Assembly (NCBI RefSeq): GCF_022512515.1
Contig: NZ_JAKWBK010000001.1
Span: forward strand, 3,224,001-3,288,000
Direction: 5' to 3'
DNA length: 64,000 nucleotides
From: Paraniabella hibiscisoli
GTDB taxonomy: Bacteria > Bacteroidota > Bacteroidia > Chitinophagales > Chitinophagaceae
In this document: positions 1 to 11,178 of the stretch, one piece after another
Layout of the letters: each line of letters begins with the position of its first letter
Position numbering within the stretch: the stretch's first letter is position 1
Notes under the pieces: model-generated
Databases searched by the model: none
What the model was told of the DNA's origin: nothing
Seen by the model: only the letters and a program-made list of their open reading frames with translations
Position numbers and translations under genes: made by a program

Positions 1-39
1 TATATTCCCTGCGCTGAACCTTTTTTTAATTGCCTGTTT

Positions 40-3000
40 TTAATCGGGGCGTTGAAGTGTGAGGCTCATTAAACCGATAACCACTTCGTTCGTTAATGTT
101 TTTAAAGTAAGCGTACTTAATGTTTTTTCTTTATTGAGGGGAATATCAAGCAGCGTGCCTGCGCCTCCGTCAATGCCCATATTGGTAAACCCTTTAATGG
201 AACTGTAATGGCCATAATTTCTGGTTAGTTCTCCGGTTTTAAAGATCAACCGGTAAGGCTTAGGCCCGCTTTTAAAGGCAAAGCCGTCATCCATATAATC
301 CTGTTCTATCGGCCACCAGTTCACCGGGTTAACCAGCTCCAGCGAGTCTTTGGAGCCATCTGTGTATTGAATATGAATAACGCCGTTGGCCATCTGGCTT
401 TGCTGATGATTGGTAGTTCCCGCCATTAGTAAATAGGCATGTGAGGCGGAGCCGCTCAGGGAAACTTGCAGAGAGTCGGGGAAATTATCCCACCTGGAAG
501 TGTAAGCAATGTTTTTATTGGTGCCTATTGTAAACGGAATTCGACCCAGGCTAAGCTGCTCTTTGTTTTTAATACCATCATCACTGATCTCCGGTTGTAT
601 TAATGGGTAACACCAGTTGCCAATGCCCTGCCAGGGGATCTGTAAAGTGGTGCCTGCAGCACGAGGCGAGAGGTATTGATGCTTAAAAGTGTTGACAACG
701 TTATCATTCAGAATACCTGTGATATTGATTGCTTCATACTTTCCTGCACCTTTTACTTCCCAGTTGACAAAGTTGCTAATACTGGTCGAGCCATCTTCCC
801 ATTGAATAATGACTTTATTCGTTCCGGTTACAAGTAATGATTCTTTGATGGTGTAGTTTATTGTATTGCCTGAACCAACAGCAATAGCATCGGCATGACC
901 ATTGATCAGCATACGGCCTTTTTTATTGGAAGGACTGTGATTAACAATTTTTAATTGTGTCTTCGAACCTGATAGTGTTGATTTTATTGCTACTGCGGGG
1001 GCCACATTTATAATGACGGGTTGGATCCATACTGCCTGCCCTTGTTTTAGTGAAATCGATAAAGTATGGTTGCCGGTAGAAGCTCCAGCCAGCGTTAATG
1101 TCCGAGCTTTTCGCTCCATCGTTTTAAAGGCATTAGCTTCATCAGTAACAGATTGTATTTCCGCATTTGTGTAATGGAGCTGAAGTGGCGCTCCTTCAAT
1201 CGCGTTATAATTATAAAGCGATTGCTCAATTAACTCGCCTTCCCATTCTACTTTGACGTTATATGTACCAGAAGGCGGGGCCGCTATTTCAATGGCCGGA
1301 CAATGCAAAGCATTTGGAACCCGGTTGAAGGAAGCTTTTTTGCCATTTACCCAAACGTTTTTGATTCCATCTCTTCGTGCTGGTATCCTCAAATGGAGTC
1401 GCATCAATGTACTATATGACTGGCTTATATTATAACTGGATATATTGCCTTCTTCTTTGAAGTTGAAGGAGATATTGGGTAGGGAAAGTTCGGCGAATTT
1501 CCAATGAGATGGAAATCCCGGTTGTATATTCAATTGGTTGTTCAATGCATCGGGTACAATACCAAACAAACCTTCAGTAAGAGTTCGGGCAGCAACACCG
1601 ATCGGATCTGCAAAGTCGCGGTAAAGCTCGCCTCTTACAGCATCATAAAAGGAAAGTTGCTGAAAACCACCTGGACTGGAGCTTAGGTACATGCTTTCAA
1701 CAATACTATTTTTCCAGAGATTAAATGCGTTGTCGTTTTCGTGGGATTTCCAGTAGGCCCAGTGCGGTATGCAGGTTTTCTGCCAGCGCTACATTATTAA
1801 TGCTCCAGGTATAAGGTTGCCAGTTGGTAGTAGCCAGTAAGAACATGTTGTTAAACGGAAGGTCTTTTGCTTTTACCGGTATATGCGGTATAGTCTTATC
1901 AATGTAACGCAACATTTGAAATTGCTGCTCTGCTGTAGCTGTCCCCTCATCAATAGCGTGGTAAATGGTCCAAAGTCCCGGAGTTGTATGAAGAAGCTGT
2001 AATCCTTGCAGATCTTTATATTCTGCAAATACCCCCTTGTCTTTTGCCCAAAGCTTTTGATTCATGGCAGCCAGGATCTTATCGGCTTCCTTTTGATAAG
2101 GTGCCGGATCTTCATTCAATAATTGGGCAAGCTTTGCAGCCACTTTATTAGCCCGGTAGTTGTAAGCAGAAGAATGGGTTACTCCACCACCGCTGTATTG
2201 CAGCGCATCGCTGGCCCATATACAAGCATAAGCATCATATAAACCATCACCATCCGCATCATAGTTTCTTTTCTCCCATTGCAGGTGCAGTTGTAAAGCA
2301 GTCCATATTTTCTTTACATAATTAAGGTCGCCTGTATATTGTAAATGGGTCAATAACTGGTCCATAAAAACCAGGTTCATATCATAGTGGTGGGGACGTA
2401 TATCACCATTAGGATTACGGCAGATATATCCATTGCTAAACATAGCGGTTCCCATTTTTTCCAGTTGACGAGCAAAATGAAGGGCTGTGTCAGGTGTTAC
2501 GGGGCCGGGCGCTATTTGGGTAACCTGTGATTTCAGGTAGCTATCGAAGTGAAGCCTGGCACGGTCATGCCAACCCAAAGCGTCTGCTGCATAAGCGCCC
2601 CGCCAGGCCGGAAGCCTCATGCGCCAGGCGATAGCGCCGTGCATATAGCTGGGTTCTTCCCAAATAGCATCGGCTGCAATCGCTAATGCACTACCCAGCG
2701 GATTAATATAATCATCTGGCGTATTTAGCTTCACTCTTTCCGATATTTTTTACGGGCAGCTTCGGCGCGGGCAAATAATACCGGTGTTTCATTGTAATTC
2801 CTTTTTTATCCTGGCTTTCAACAACCCAGTAATAAATATTGTTAGATGACGCTTTAACGGAAGCTGTTATTAATGGACTTTTGGAACGTGTGTCGGAAGC
2901 CATCAATGTAGCTGGATTTTCCTGACGGTTCGCATCAGCTGCTCTTAAAACAGCCTGTACGGGAAACAAGCCGCTTATTAGTTTAGGTTTGTCTTTAGCA

Positions 3001-3698
3001 GCTGTATCAAATTGTTTTTTGCCGTATTGGATCTCGTATCGCTCATCTTCGCTTAAAGGCTTAGTAAAACCATAATACAGCCGGAAGCTATTTTTTTGGA
3101 CCTGGTATTGATTGTCCTTGCAATAAGCAGGTTGCAGGTAGAAAGATGATTCCGGATCTGCACCTATATCACCATCACGGCTGAACTTTTTACCGGTAGC
3201 ACCACCATAAGCAAGCATTAGCGATAGTCCTGCCGGGGTATTATTTGACTTGGTTTGTATAATCATGCCATCTGCATCTGCCAACGCCAATACTGTCACA
3301 GTAAGTGTACCATTATTCAATAAGGGGTCTTTGATCTCGTAGATCATTGAACCTGGCCGGTAAATAGTTTTTATATGAGTGGCTTCGGTAATCCATTTGC
3401 TTTTACCGTTTATCATAAAGCCGATCTTACAATTGCCACCCATGCCAGGCATGTACATGGCAAACTCAGGCAGGTCGCCGGCCTCCACCCGAAACCCCGT
3501 ATTGGTACCATACAATGCCCGGTTAAATTTCTTGGTACCACTATGTAAAACAAAATCTTTCCCTTCAGGCTTATAATGAAGTGTTCTTTCTTTGTTATGC
3601 CATGGCGCTGTGGGAGTTTGTGCTGGAAGGGTGTTGATACAATAAGTCAATAGTATCCCTGCAAGTAATGATAGTCTATATGGTAGTCTTAAACTCAT
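40..3698 (-). CDS. DUF4450 family exported protein, probable polysaccharide-active enzyme (frameshifted)
   Basis: About 1220 residues if read as one gene. It begins with a signal peptide (hydrophobic run ending near PAQTPTA) and continues in three reading frames with no gap in similarity. The first part (3698 to about 2795) is a beta-rich N-terminal domain; the second (about 2734-1721) is helical and rich in W, H and Y like an (alpha/alpha)6 barrel; the third (1692-40) is a C-terminal beta domain. Adding one A to the run near 2795 restores the reading NETPVLFARAEAARK, and a missing G near 2728 rejoins the next segment; a third break lies near 1700. The start overlaps the stop of the GH43-like gene by four bases (ATGA), implying translational coupling at the 3' end of the pectin operon. 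I recognise the DUF4450 pattern from Bacteroidota polysaccharide loci; substrate and reaction are unknown to me. The breaks look like sequence errors rather than decay. Confidence 0.7.
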
Positions 3699-4753
3699 GA
3701 ATCAATTTTAAATATAAACGAGGAGGCTGTCATAAATTGACCACCCTGGCTGGCTGTAAATAAATAGGAGGGCTTGCCATCTTCGAGCAATAGTTGTGGA
3801 CGCTCGAACCGGCCATAACGGGATAGGTGAGAAGGCGCAGGAGGTTGATTAATATACTTATCAGCTTCATAAAAAGCTATCTCAGGCTTGCTCCATTTTT
3901 TTCCATTGCGGGTATTCATAATAATACCATATTGATGGTTGTAGTAGCCCATATCCCTTGCCAGCATGTGAAAGCGGTTATTTTCATGCCATACAAAAGC
4001 GTCTTCCAACTGTGCGTTATTGCCTCTTGCTGAAAAATCAATAACCGGATTACCGGTATATTTTTGATAGGGACCTTCGGGTCGATCAGCAATGGCTAAA
4101 CCATATTTCCGGTTACCTCTCACAGAGCCACTGGCCGATTCATAATCCTTGGTGTTCCAGGATTTATAATATAAAAGATATTGCTGGTTGTGATGAATGA
4201 CAGAGGGATTGGTAGTGCAATGATCGTCCCAGCTACCCGCTTCGCCAGGTTGTAGTATGGGTGCATCCATTCGTTGCCAGGGTCCATATAAAGAATCAGA
4301 CACTGCCAGACCAACCCGTTTGGTATTGGTTTTGCCATTGCCATTACCCATATAATAGAGGTAGTATTTTCCATTGAATGAAGTGATAAAAGGATTATGG
4401 CAGGTAGTGGCATCCCAGTGGCCCGGCCGTGGTTGCAATACAGTTCCCGTAACACTAAACTTTGATTCGGGATTATCCGCTACTGCATGAGCGATCTCAC
4501 AACCATTGATCCAACCGCTCATTTTCTTTTTGGCATCCCATCTCGAAAAGAACACATGAATTTTACCATCGGGTCCTTTGATGGGTGTATTGCACCAAAC
4601 GTAGTATCCCTCCAATTCCAAAGCTCTACCCACCGGCTTCAATTTTTTGGCAAAGTCGCTAACCGGTGGATTAGGATCCAGGAATCGGCCGGGAAGTATA
4701 GAAATACCCAAGCCCGTTAAACTACTTTGCTGTATGAAAGCTCTTCGTTTCAT
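3695..4753 (-). CDS. Exported GH43-like five-bladed beta-propeller hydrolase
   Basis: Intact, 352 residues, within the usual range for single-domain GH43/GH117-type enzymes. The N-terminus (MKRRAFIQQSS, then a hydrophobic stretch) resembles a twin-arginine-type signal. Repeating beta-propeller blade signatures follow: GYYVWCNTPI near 50, HWDATTCHNPFI near 110, YYLYYMGNG near 125, SWDDHCTTNPSVI near 165, QLEDAFVWH near 235 and RFERPQLLLEDG near 320. Acidic residues in the NPFI, LEDAFVW and RFERPQ regions fit the catalytic positions of clan GH-F enzymes, but I cannot assign them firmly. It follows the PL1 gene by about 10 bases and overlaps the DUF4450 start by four, so it belongs to the pectin operon. 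A role in removing side-chain sugars such as arabinose or galactose from pectin is inference from context. Confidence 0.72.
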   Translation of the reverse strand: MKRRAFIQQSSLTGLGISILPGRFLDPNPPVSDFAKKLKPVGRALELEGYYVWCNTPIKGPDGKIHVFFSRWDAKKKMSGWINGCEIAHAVADNPESKFSVTGTVLQPRPGHWDATTCHNPFITSFNGKYYLYYMGNGNGKTNTKRVGLAVSDSLYGPWQRMDAPILQPGEAGSWDDHCTTNPSVIHHNQQYLLYYKSWNTKDYESASGSVRGNRKYGLAIADRPEGPYQKYTGNPVIDFSARGNNAQLEDAFVWHENNRFHMLARDMGYYNHQYGIIMNTRNGKKWSKPEIAFYEADKYINQPPAPSHLSRYGRFERPQLLLEDGKPSYLFTASQGGQFMTASSFIFKIDS

Positions 4754-4762
4754 TATTGTCGT

Positions 4763-6177
4763 TTAATGTTGTGGCATTACTGTAGTCAGCCCGTTGATAT
4801 AGACTTCGATATTGTAATAACCCGGATGAGTGCTACTCATCTTTAGCGCATCTGAAGAATTGTTAGGATTTAGTCCCATTTTCTTTTCTGCTTCGTCCGG
4901 AATACCGTCCTGGTCGCTATCTTTTAACGGTTTTGACCTTTCAAATTCACCCAGTCCGCCATTTGCTAATAGCAGATCGCTTTCTTTAAAAACAAGATTA
5001 CCTTTTTTACCTTTTGACAAAACTTCTGATAATATCAGATTATCAACCTCATCTCTCGAAGGAAGAACAGCTCCGGCCTGCTGAATAACCTGCCCGAATG
5101 CTTCAGCTGCGCTAACTTCTTTTTTCTGAAAGGATAGGCAAACGCTTCTTTTGCAAAATTGGAATCGTTAAGGCCCGGATATCCTTTACTATCCCTGGAT
5201 AGTACTAAACCATTTAAGCTCCCGTCTTTATTGCTGTCATAATAGTTCCCCGCTGCATAAAGATAAAAGGTTCCGGTTCCTCTTGATAATGGAGATTCCC
5301 TGGGTGGTGTGGCAGGGCCGGCTACAAAATAATTATTAATAATATTTACTTTAGATACGCCTGCTGAACCTCCCATAATATAGCCATCGCCTGAAACGGA
5401 GTGCCCGTAGTTGTTCCCCGCATTGCCCCAGTTATATACTACATTATTTACAAATTCGTTATAGCCTTTAACCTTAGGATTGCGCGTTTTATTACTGGCA
5501 TATAAGCTTTTTAAGATGCTTACATGCCCATTCATGGTTTGAATCAATCCACCAGCGGAATGGTTATGGATATTTAGTCCCTGGCTTATGATACAATGCT
5601 GAAGCGTGATGCTATCGGGCTCAAAGCCCCTGCGGTCCCAGTTGATAGAAAATACTTCATCCTGTCCCCATGAAAAGGATACATGGTCAAAGATAATATG
5701 CTTGCCGTTGGCAATACCTGATGCATCGTCATTGCGGGTAGCTCCTGCGTCAGCGCCCAGCCTGATCCGTATATAGCGGATTATTGAATGGTCGGCACCG
5801 GTAAATGAAACCTTTCTGCCGTATAGCGTTATACCTTTACCAGGAGCAGTTTGTCCAGCTACCGTAGTATAAGGCGCCACCGTTATATTAGATTGGAGCT
5901 TTATTATTCCAGTAACAGCAAAAACAACAAATCTTCCAGGCTTACTTACGGCATCCCTGAAAGAACCCACGCCATTATCGTTTAAGTTAGTAACAATATA
6001 TATAGATGGGCTGTTGTTACCTCTGGCGCCCTGAGCAAACTGGCCAAAGCCTTCGGCACCGGGAAATGCTTTTACCATATCAATGTTATTTATTTTATCA
6101 CTGATCCGGGCACTTCCCGTTACACCCAGGAGCAAATGAACAGATAATAATACGATTATAAGTTTCATAACAGGCAA
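4763..6177 (-). CDS. Pectate lyase, polysaccharide lyase family 1 (one frameshift)
   Basis: Secreted pectate lyase cleaving de-esterified homogalacturonan by Ca-dependent beta-elimination. After a signal peptide (start at 6177 or at the Met at 6168) comes the family opening AFPGAEGFGQFAQGARG, then parallel beta-helix repeats: GSFRDAVS, ITVAPYTTVAGQTAPGKG, IIRYIRIRLGADAG and IIFDHVSFSWGQDEVFS, which supply the acidic Ca-binding residues. The frame breaks near 5130; one extra base there reads PFQKKEVSAAEAFG and continues to a C-terminal segment with a DSDQDGIPDEAEKK calcium-binding repeat, typical of this Bacteroidota subgroup. Total about 471 residues. It sits 4 bases from the GH28 gene, and the two probably act together on the same backbone. 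Family assignment is firm; exact specificity is not shown. Confidence 0.88.
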
Positions 6178-6181
6178 ACAA

Positions 6182-7609
6182 TTATTTAGTCAGGGGGATG
6201 TTCATATTCTCGGATTTTTCGACAGCCAATGATTCACCATCACTACCTTTTATGGATACATTGCTAAACTTCCAGTCTTTGGCATTGCTGATAGTACCTG
6301 CCTTTGCACCGGTTATGTCAATATCGGTGAAGTTGAAATTAGTTGCCGGAGATTGAGAGATTCCGTTACAATAAACGATATGGTTGGTAATGCCGGTAGC
6401 CTTTATATTAGAAACGTATATATTTCTGAAAACGGGAATACCCTTTGAAGATGGATCTACCTTTTGTAATAACGTTTTCCAGTGCTGTGGAACTGAATCA
6501 TAATTATATCCCGCAGGAAGAAGCGAATTGCTGTATGCAGGATTCCAGTTCATGGTAAAATGAAAGGCATTGCGCACACTATCCATTTTGATATTATGCA
6601 GGTAAATATTTTCTACCGTACCACCGCGGGTAGTGGTAGATTTAATATGGAATCCTTGCCCGGTTTTAAAAGCCTGCAGATCGTAAGCTAACACATTTCT
6701 TATACCGCCCGATGTTTCGCTGCCAAGGGTCAACAAGCCACCGCCTTTGCGGGCAATATTTACGGATCACTACGTACTCTGTTGAGCGGTTTACCCGTAG
6801 CCCATCCCAGTCGCGCCCGGCTTTTAAACAAAAGTCATCGTCATTACAATCAATATCACAGTTCTCAATCAATACCCAGCTGGAGGAGTCTACATCAATG
6901 CCGTCTGTGCTGGGGCCGTGGCCATCTTCGTTGTTCCTGATCACTATGCCATCTACTGTTAACCGGGTAGAGTAGAGTAATTGAACCGTCCAGAAGCCTG
7001 CATTTTTAAAAGTAATACCTTTCAAAGTGATATCTGATGCGTTTTGTGTGAGAAAGGTTCGCACCCTTTTGGCATCGTAATCTACGATCCATCTTAATCC
7101 TTTGGGTTCATATTCTTTTCTCATCGCCCAGTATTTGTCCCAGCAAAACTTACCGCGGGCATTCACTATTCCCTTCCCGGTAACTGCCACATTGGATGCG
7201 TCAATGATGTTGATCAGTGCAGCAGGCCATTTCATCTCTATCCCAGCGATACGGGTGTCTATCTCAGGGTAGTCCTCCAAATTTTGAGAGCCTAACAAGA
7301 GTACTCCCTGGTCTATTCTTAAGTGTACATTGGACTTCAGAAAGATAGAACCGGTTACGTAAATTCCAGGCTTAAATGCTACAATGCCGCCTCCGGCTTT
7401 CGCACAGGCATCAATGGTTTTCTGAATAGCGCTGGTATTGATCGTGACGGTATCCGATTTCGCCCCGAAACTATTAACGTAAAATATTTTTTGCTAACCG
7501 GGAATTTCTTCGCACCTACTTCTTTAGCCCAGGGCAGATCGGGTAGTTGAGCCCGGGTATTGAGACTTCCCAGGAACATCAGTAAAAGAATAGTGCAATA
7601 TTTAGTCAT
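6182..7609 (-). CDS. Glycoside hydrolase family 28, polygalacturonase-like (frameshifted)
   Basis: About 476 residues after joining three frames. A signal peptide (MTKYCTILLLMFLGS) is followed by a pectate-lyase-3-like start: VNSFGAKSDTVTINTSAIQK, recovered by adding one A to the run near 7495. The right-handed beta-helix then carries the GH28 motifs STDGIDVDSS and CNDDDFCLKAGRD, which hold the catalytic aspartates, and FHIKSTTTRGG, the basic substrate-binding motif. Between them, where most GH28 enzymes have a Gly-His-Gly motif, the rejoined reading near 6725 gives ARKGGGLLTLGSETSGG, with no His. The break there needs one base removed or two added, so it is the least certain join. Likely substrate is galacturonan or a rhamnogalacturonan oligomer. 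It lies between PL22 and PL1 with spacings of 2 and 4 bases. Confidence 0.85.
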
Positions 7610-7611
7610 AC

Positions 7612-8848
7612 TTATTTTTTAGAAGATTTAATTTCTACTGCATAGATATTTTCCTTTCCTTCAAAATTGGCTCGGAAAATGATCCATTTCTGGTCAGGAG
7701 AAAAGTGAACATTAGGCTCCAAACGGTATTGATGGTGTTTCATATTCACCAGCTTTTCCGATCGAAAGCGATTGCCTTCAGGTTTGAAATAGTAGATCCA
7801 TTGCCCGTCTGGTGCTTTGGCTACGGCACCCGGATCTCCGCCGTCTCCTGCGAAAAACTTATTATCGGCGGAGCTGGTATAATGTACCGACCACTCATTT
7901 CTTTGCAGTTCATATTTTGTGGATTTGCCTGTGGCCAGTTCTACGCCAGCTACGAAAAGGTGGCTCCGCGTGGCTGTTGCAGGTCGAACCATATATAGCG
8001 CCCATCCTTACTTAACCATTCGTGCCCTGCAATCTCCATCGGCATGGTGCGCTTATGAATGAGCTTTGTTTCTCTACTGTTTACATCAATCGTCCATATC
8101 CTGTCCACTTTGTGCCAGGGGCCTTCATGGCAAAACATCAAAAGGGAAGGCTCTGTGGGAGAGAACTGTATATGATTCAACCAGGCACTATCCGTGAATA
8201 TTTTGTTGAGCTTTCCTGTATTGATGTCAATGGTAAATAATGTTCGCGGCAGCTTAGCTTCATAGATGAGGTTGAAGTAGCTGCTCTTACCCGGATTTTG
8301 TTTCAATATTTCCTTTTCTGTATCACTTACTTTAGCTCCTGCCAGCAAGGTTCCATTTGCATTAACGGTAGTGATGCGGCTTTAAAATCATCAGGAAATG
8401 TATAAACCAGTCTTGTCTTTTTTGTTGAAAGGTTCACCGCAAATACGCTGTCTTTTACCTGGTAAAATGCTTCATTTCGCTGAGTAGAAACGATCTCTCC
8501 GGTAATAGGCGATGATTGATTCGTTAATCGCTCTGATTGCAGGGTTTTAAGATCCAGTATATACAGTTGGCGATCTCTGGCGTTACTGTTATAAGTTTCT
8601 TGTTTTGCAGCGGCATCTACAGTTTTTTCAGTACTGTAGAAAACCATTTTATTTCCTGTAAAAGGATTGTTATGGAAATAAAAGCTCAGGTTACTACGTT
8701 CGTTATTGGTTAACCGGACTATTTTATGATGGGTGTCCGCATCAATCCATTTGTTGGGCATACCGGGACCTGTGGATAGTACTGGCTGTGCATTTAGTGT
8801 AGCACCAGTTGCAACGGATAATAAGAGGCAAAATATTTTTTTCACCAT
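7612..8848 (-). CDS. Oligogalacturonate lyase, polysaccharide lyase family 22 (frameshifted)
   Basis: About 412 residues, a seven-bladed TolB-like propeller that cleaves short oligogalacturonides to unsaturated monomers. It has a signal peptide (MVKKIFCLLLSVATG) and a first blade with NPFTGNKMVFYS. The family core is well preserved: NHIQFSPTEPSLLMFCHEG, HKVDRIWTIDVN and MEIAGHEWLSKDGRYIWFD, whose conserved His residues fit the PL22 Mn-binding and catalytic set. The third part holds VHFSPDQKWIIFRANFEGKE. Breaks lie near 8360 and 7965, each needing one extra base. It is 2 bases from GH28 and shares its operon. A signal peptide implies a periplasmic form, in contrast to the cytoplasmic enzymes of enterobacteria. 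Confidence 0.85.
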
Positions 8849-8923
8849 GGCAGGATGTTTAAAGTAATGAAGAGTACGGTAAAGTAGACAGATCAGGGTA
8901 CCGAACCGTCATGGTTCGTCCTG

Positions 8924-11065
8924 TTAAGGCATTTTCTGTAATCCTTCAAATTTTACTTTCCATTTGCCATCCTTAGGAATTCCCGGCAAAGTGCCTGTTG
9001 CCTGGTCGTAACCGGCACACATCATCGCAATAGCTGTTAGTAAACCTCCGTTGCCAGGTAAATATATGGTTAATCGGCCTTCCTGGTAATTATGGCCATT
9101 AGGTAAATAGGTATTGGTCTGGATGTCCATTAACAAAGCCTGTATAGCTTTTTCCGAATCACCTAGTCTTGTTGCGGTCATAGCTGTCATGGGGAAGTCC
9201 CAGCCCCAGGTCTCATGCCAGCTCCAGTTGGTCCATATCCAGTTAAAAGTATTCTGCATTAACCCAGTATTAAGCATGGGCGTTTGAGGCATCATACCCA
9301 GTGCGCCAAAAACAGAAGGATGATCAGTTTTATATTCTGGATTAGTGTAAGAGTCGGTTCCACTTTCAGTAAACAGGTATTTATTATCCTGAACAGGCAG
9401 AGGTGATAATCTTTTTACCACATCATCCCACTTGGAGTTTCTGGGTAATCCTAATCTTTCTCTCCACTGCTGTGCTATATTCAGCGCCCAATGCCAGTAT
9501 ACCAGCTCGTAGGTTGGATTAAAAGTTTCTTCTGCTTTAAAACGTTCCTGTGCCGGTATTAATCCTTTACCCAGCACATATTTTTGTTTAACGGAATCGA
9601 AGCGTGCAAAAGAAGCCATGAAGTCGGCAGTGCCAAATACCAGGTCCTTGTATTTATTCAATATGGATTTGTCTTTTTGTGCACGGTACAATAATTCTGT
9701 GAAATAGATAAAATGAGGTTGTTGCCAGATCAGGAAAGAGCCTATGGACGACGGAACTTCACGCCCTTTATTATCTGTCATCTTCTGCCAGCGAATACCC
9801 TCGTAACCCTGTCTTTTAGCAATGCCTTTGGCTATATCCTGTACTTTGAAATACCAATCCACGCTTTTTTGCATCAGCCCCGGACGGCCCCATAAAGCAA
9901 AATGCACCCCATGCCACCAATGCATTTCGAGGTGAGGTTTTCCATACCAGCTATTATAAGTAAGCCCCGTTTCCTGCGGCGGGTAGTCATCGGCACATTG
10001 TATGCGGGTTAAGTATTGCGATAAAATGATCCTGCGCTCCAGTTCAAAAGCTCTTTTGTCAATACTCCCCGAAAAGTCAATAGCACCACCACTTTTCCAG
10101 AATTGTTGCCAACCCTGTGTACTGCTTTGTTGTGTAGCAATGAAAGAGGGTAGAGTAGGCTGCACCTGTGGGCTAAATGAACAACTGTATTCGAAGCTAC
10201 TGCTACCGCCTGATGTAAGTGTGAAATAATGTGCTTGCTTCTCTTTAAAAACAGCTTTGCCGGTCCATTGCGATTGCACATAATAGCTGGTAGTATCCAG
10301 TATATGCTTGATCGTAGCAGTATTGGCTGCGTTATTGGTTAAGGTAGATTGATGCTTGTCGGCAGCTTCCCAATGATTACCCCTGTCGCCCCAGTCTCCG
10401 CTAGGGTAGGGCAATCTTACCCTTATCGCAATGCGTCCGTTTTGCAGTAGAGGGGATATTACTTTTACGGCAATAGCATCTTTGCTATGATGTCCATAAG
10501 TGGTGACCTGTACCGGAACGCCCTCTATAGAAAAGCTGCTATTTACACTGCCATTCCACATATTAAGTGACTGCCGGATATTTTTAATGTCGGCCAATGT
10601 GGCTAAGGAACCGTCTTTTTTGGTGATATCGAAACCTATATTGGCCAGGTGAAGCCTGTGCTCATTGATACGGAAATAATCGGCCGTTTTTTTGCTGATC
10701 TCCGGCCCCTGGTTATTTTGTACTGAGTAGGTTACATCGCGCCCGTTGAGGTGATAGGTTTTTAAAGCATCATCCTGTTTGTATTGCTGCGTATTGGGAA
10801 AAGCATGCCACCCCCAGGCGCTCTGTGTGCCGAGGGGAACGCCGTTGGCATAATCATCCGGGAAAGATTGCAGGCCGGTCACATCCACAGTAAAAGCAAA
10901 AGAGCCGTTACCTACCGAAAGAGAAGCCAGTGTATCGGCTTTATTAAGGCGAACGGTATGGCGCTCTACCAGTTGTTGCCGGTTAATACCGGCGGTTTTC
11001 TGCGCTTGTATTGTAGTGCTAAATAATGTTACTGCTAAAAGAAGGGTACTGCGAAACTTCATCAT
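8924..11065 (-). CDS. Six-hairpin glycosidase-like protein (GH65-like), specificity unknown
   Basis: Intact, 713 residues; the start is MMKFRS (11065 or 11062) and a signal peptide ends at IQAQKT. The N-terminal 300 residues look like a beta-sandwich with VGNGSFAFTVDVTGLQSF. The rest looks like an (alpha/alpha)6 barrel with rich aromatic motifs: GKPHLEMHWWHGVHFALWGR near 385, WQQPHFIYFTELLYRA near 465, FNPTYELVYWHWALN near 530 and WSWHETWGWDFPMTAMTATR near 630. This layout resembles GH65-type proteins, but I do not see the complete GH65 catalytic or phosphate-binding set. It follows SusD by 113 bases and precedes PL22 by 75. The context suggests an exo-enzyme removing a sugar from pectin fragments; that is inference. 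Confidence 0.6.
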   Translation of the reverse strand: MMKFRSTLLLAVTLFSTTIQAQKTAGINRQQLVERHTVRLNKADTLASLSVGNGSFAFTVDVTGLQSFPDDYANGVPLGTQSAWGWHAFPNTQQYKQDDALKTYHLNGRDVTYSVQNNQGPEISKKTADYFRINEHRLHLANIGFDITKKDGSLATLADIKNIRQSLNMWNGSVNSSFSIEGVPVQVTTYGHHSKDAIAVKVISPLLQNGRIAIRVRLPYPSGDWGDRGNHWEAADKHQSTLTNNAANTATIKHILDTTSYYVQSQWTGKAVFKEKQAHYFTLTSGGSSSFEYSCSFSPQVQPTLPSFIATQQSSTQGWQQFWKSGGAIDFSGSIDKRAFELERRIILSQYLTRIQCADDYPPQETGLTYNSWYGKPHLEMHWWHGVHFALWGRPGLMQKSVDWYFKVQDIAKGIAKRQGYEGIRWQKMTDNKGREVPSSIGSFLIWQQPHFIYFTELLYRAQKDKSILNKYKDLVFGTADFMASFARFDSVKQKYVLGKGLIPAQERFKAEETFNPTYELVYWHWALNIAQQWRERLGLPRNSKWDDVVKRLSPLPVQDNKYLFTESGTDSYTNPEYKTDHPSVFGALGMMPQTPMLNTGLMQNTFNWIWTNWSWHETWGWDFPMTAMTATRLGDSEKAIQALLMDIQTNTYLPNGHNYQEGRLTIYLPGNGGLLTAIAMMCAGYDQATGTLPGIPKDGKWKVKFEGLQKMP

Positions 11066-11178
11066 AATCTTTTGTTTAGTGCGAATTATTGATTCGCTTT
11101 TTCAATAGTGACCTTTTTCTTAAAGCAGCGAGTTTTGGTTGATTCAGCTTTTAATGCTGATTAGTATAATAGAATGAA

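Noticed and set aside
11078-11098. GCGAAT/ATTCGC hairpin as terminator after SusD
   Set aside because: The T-run is on the plus strand, whereas all neighbouring genes are read on the minus strand.
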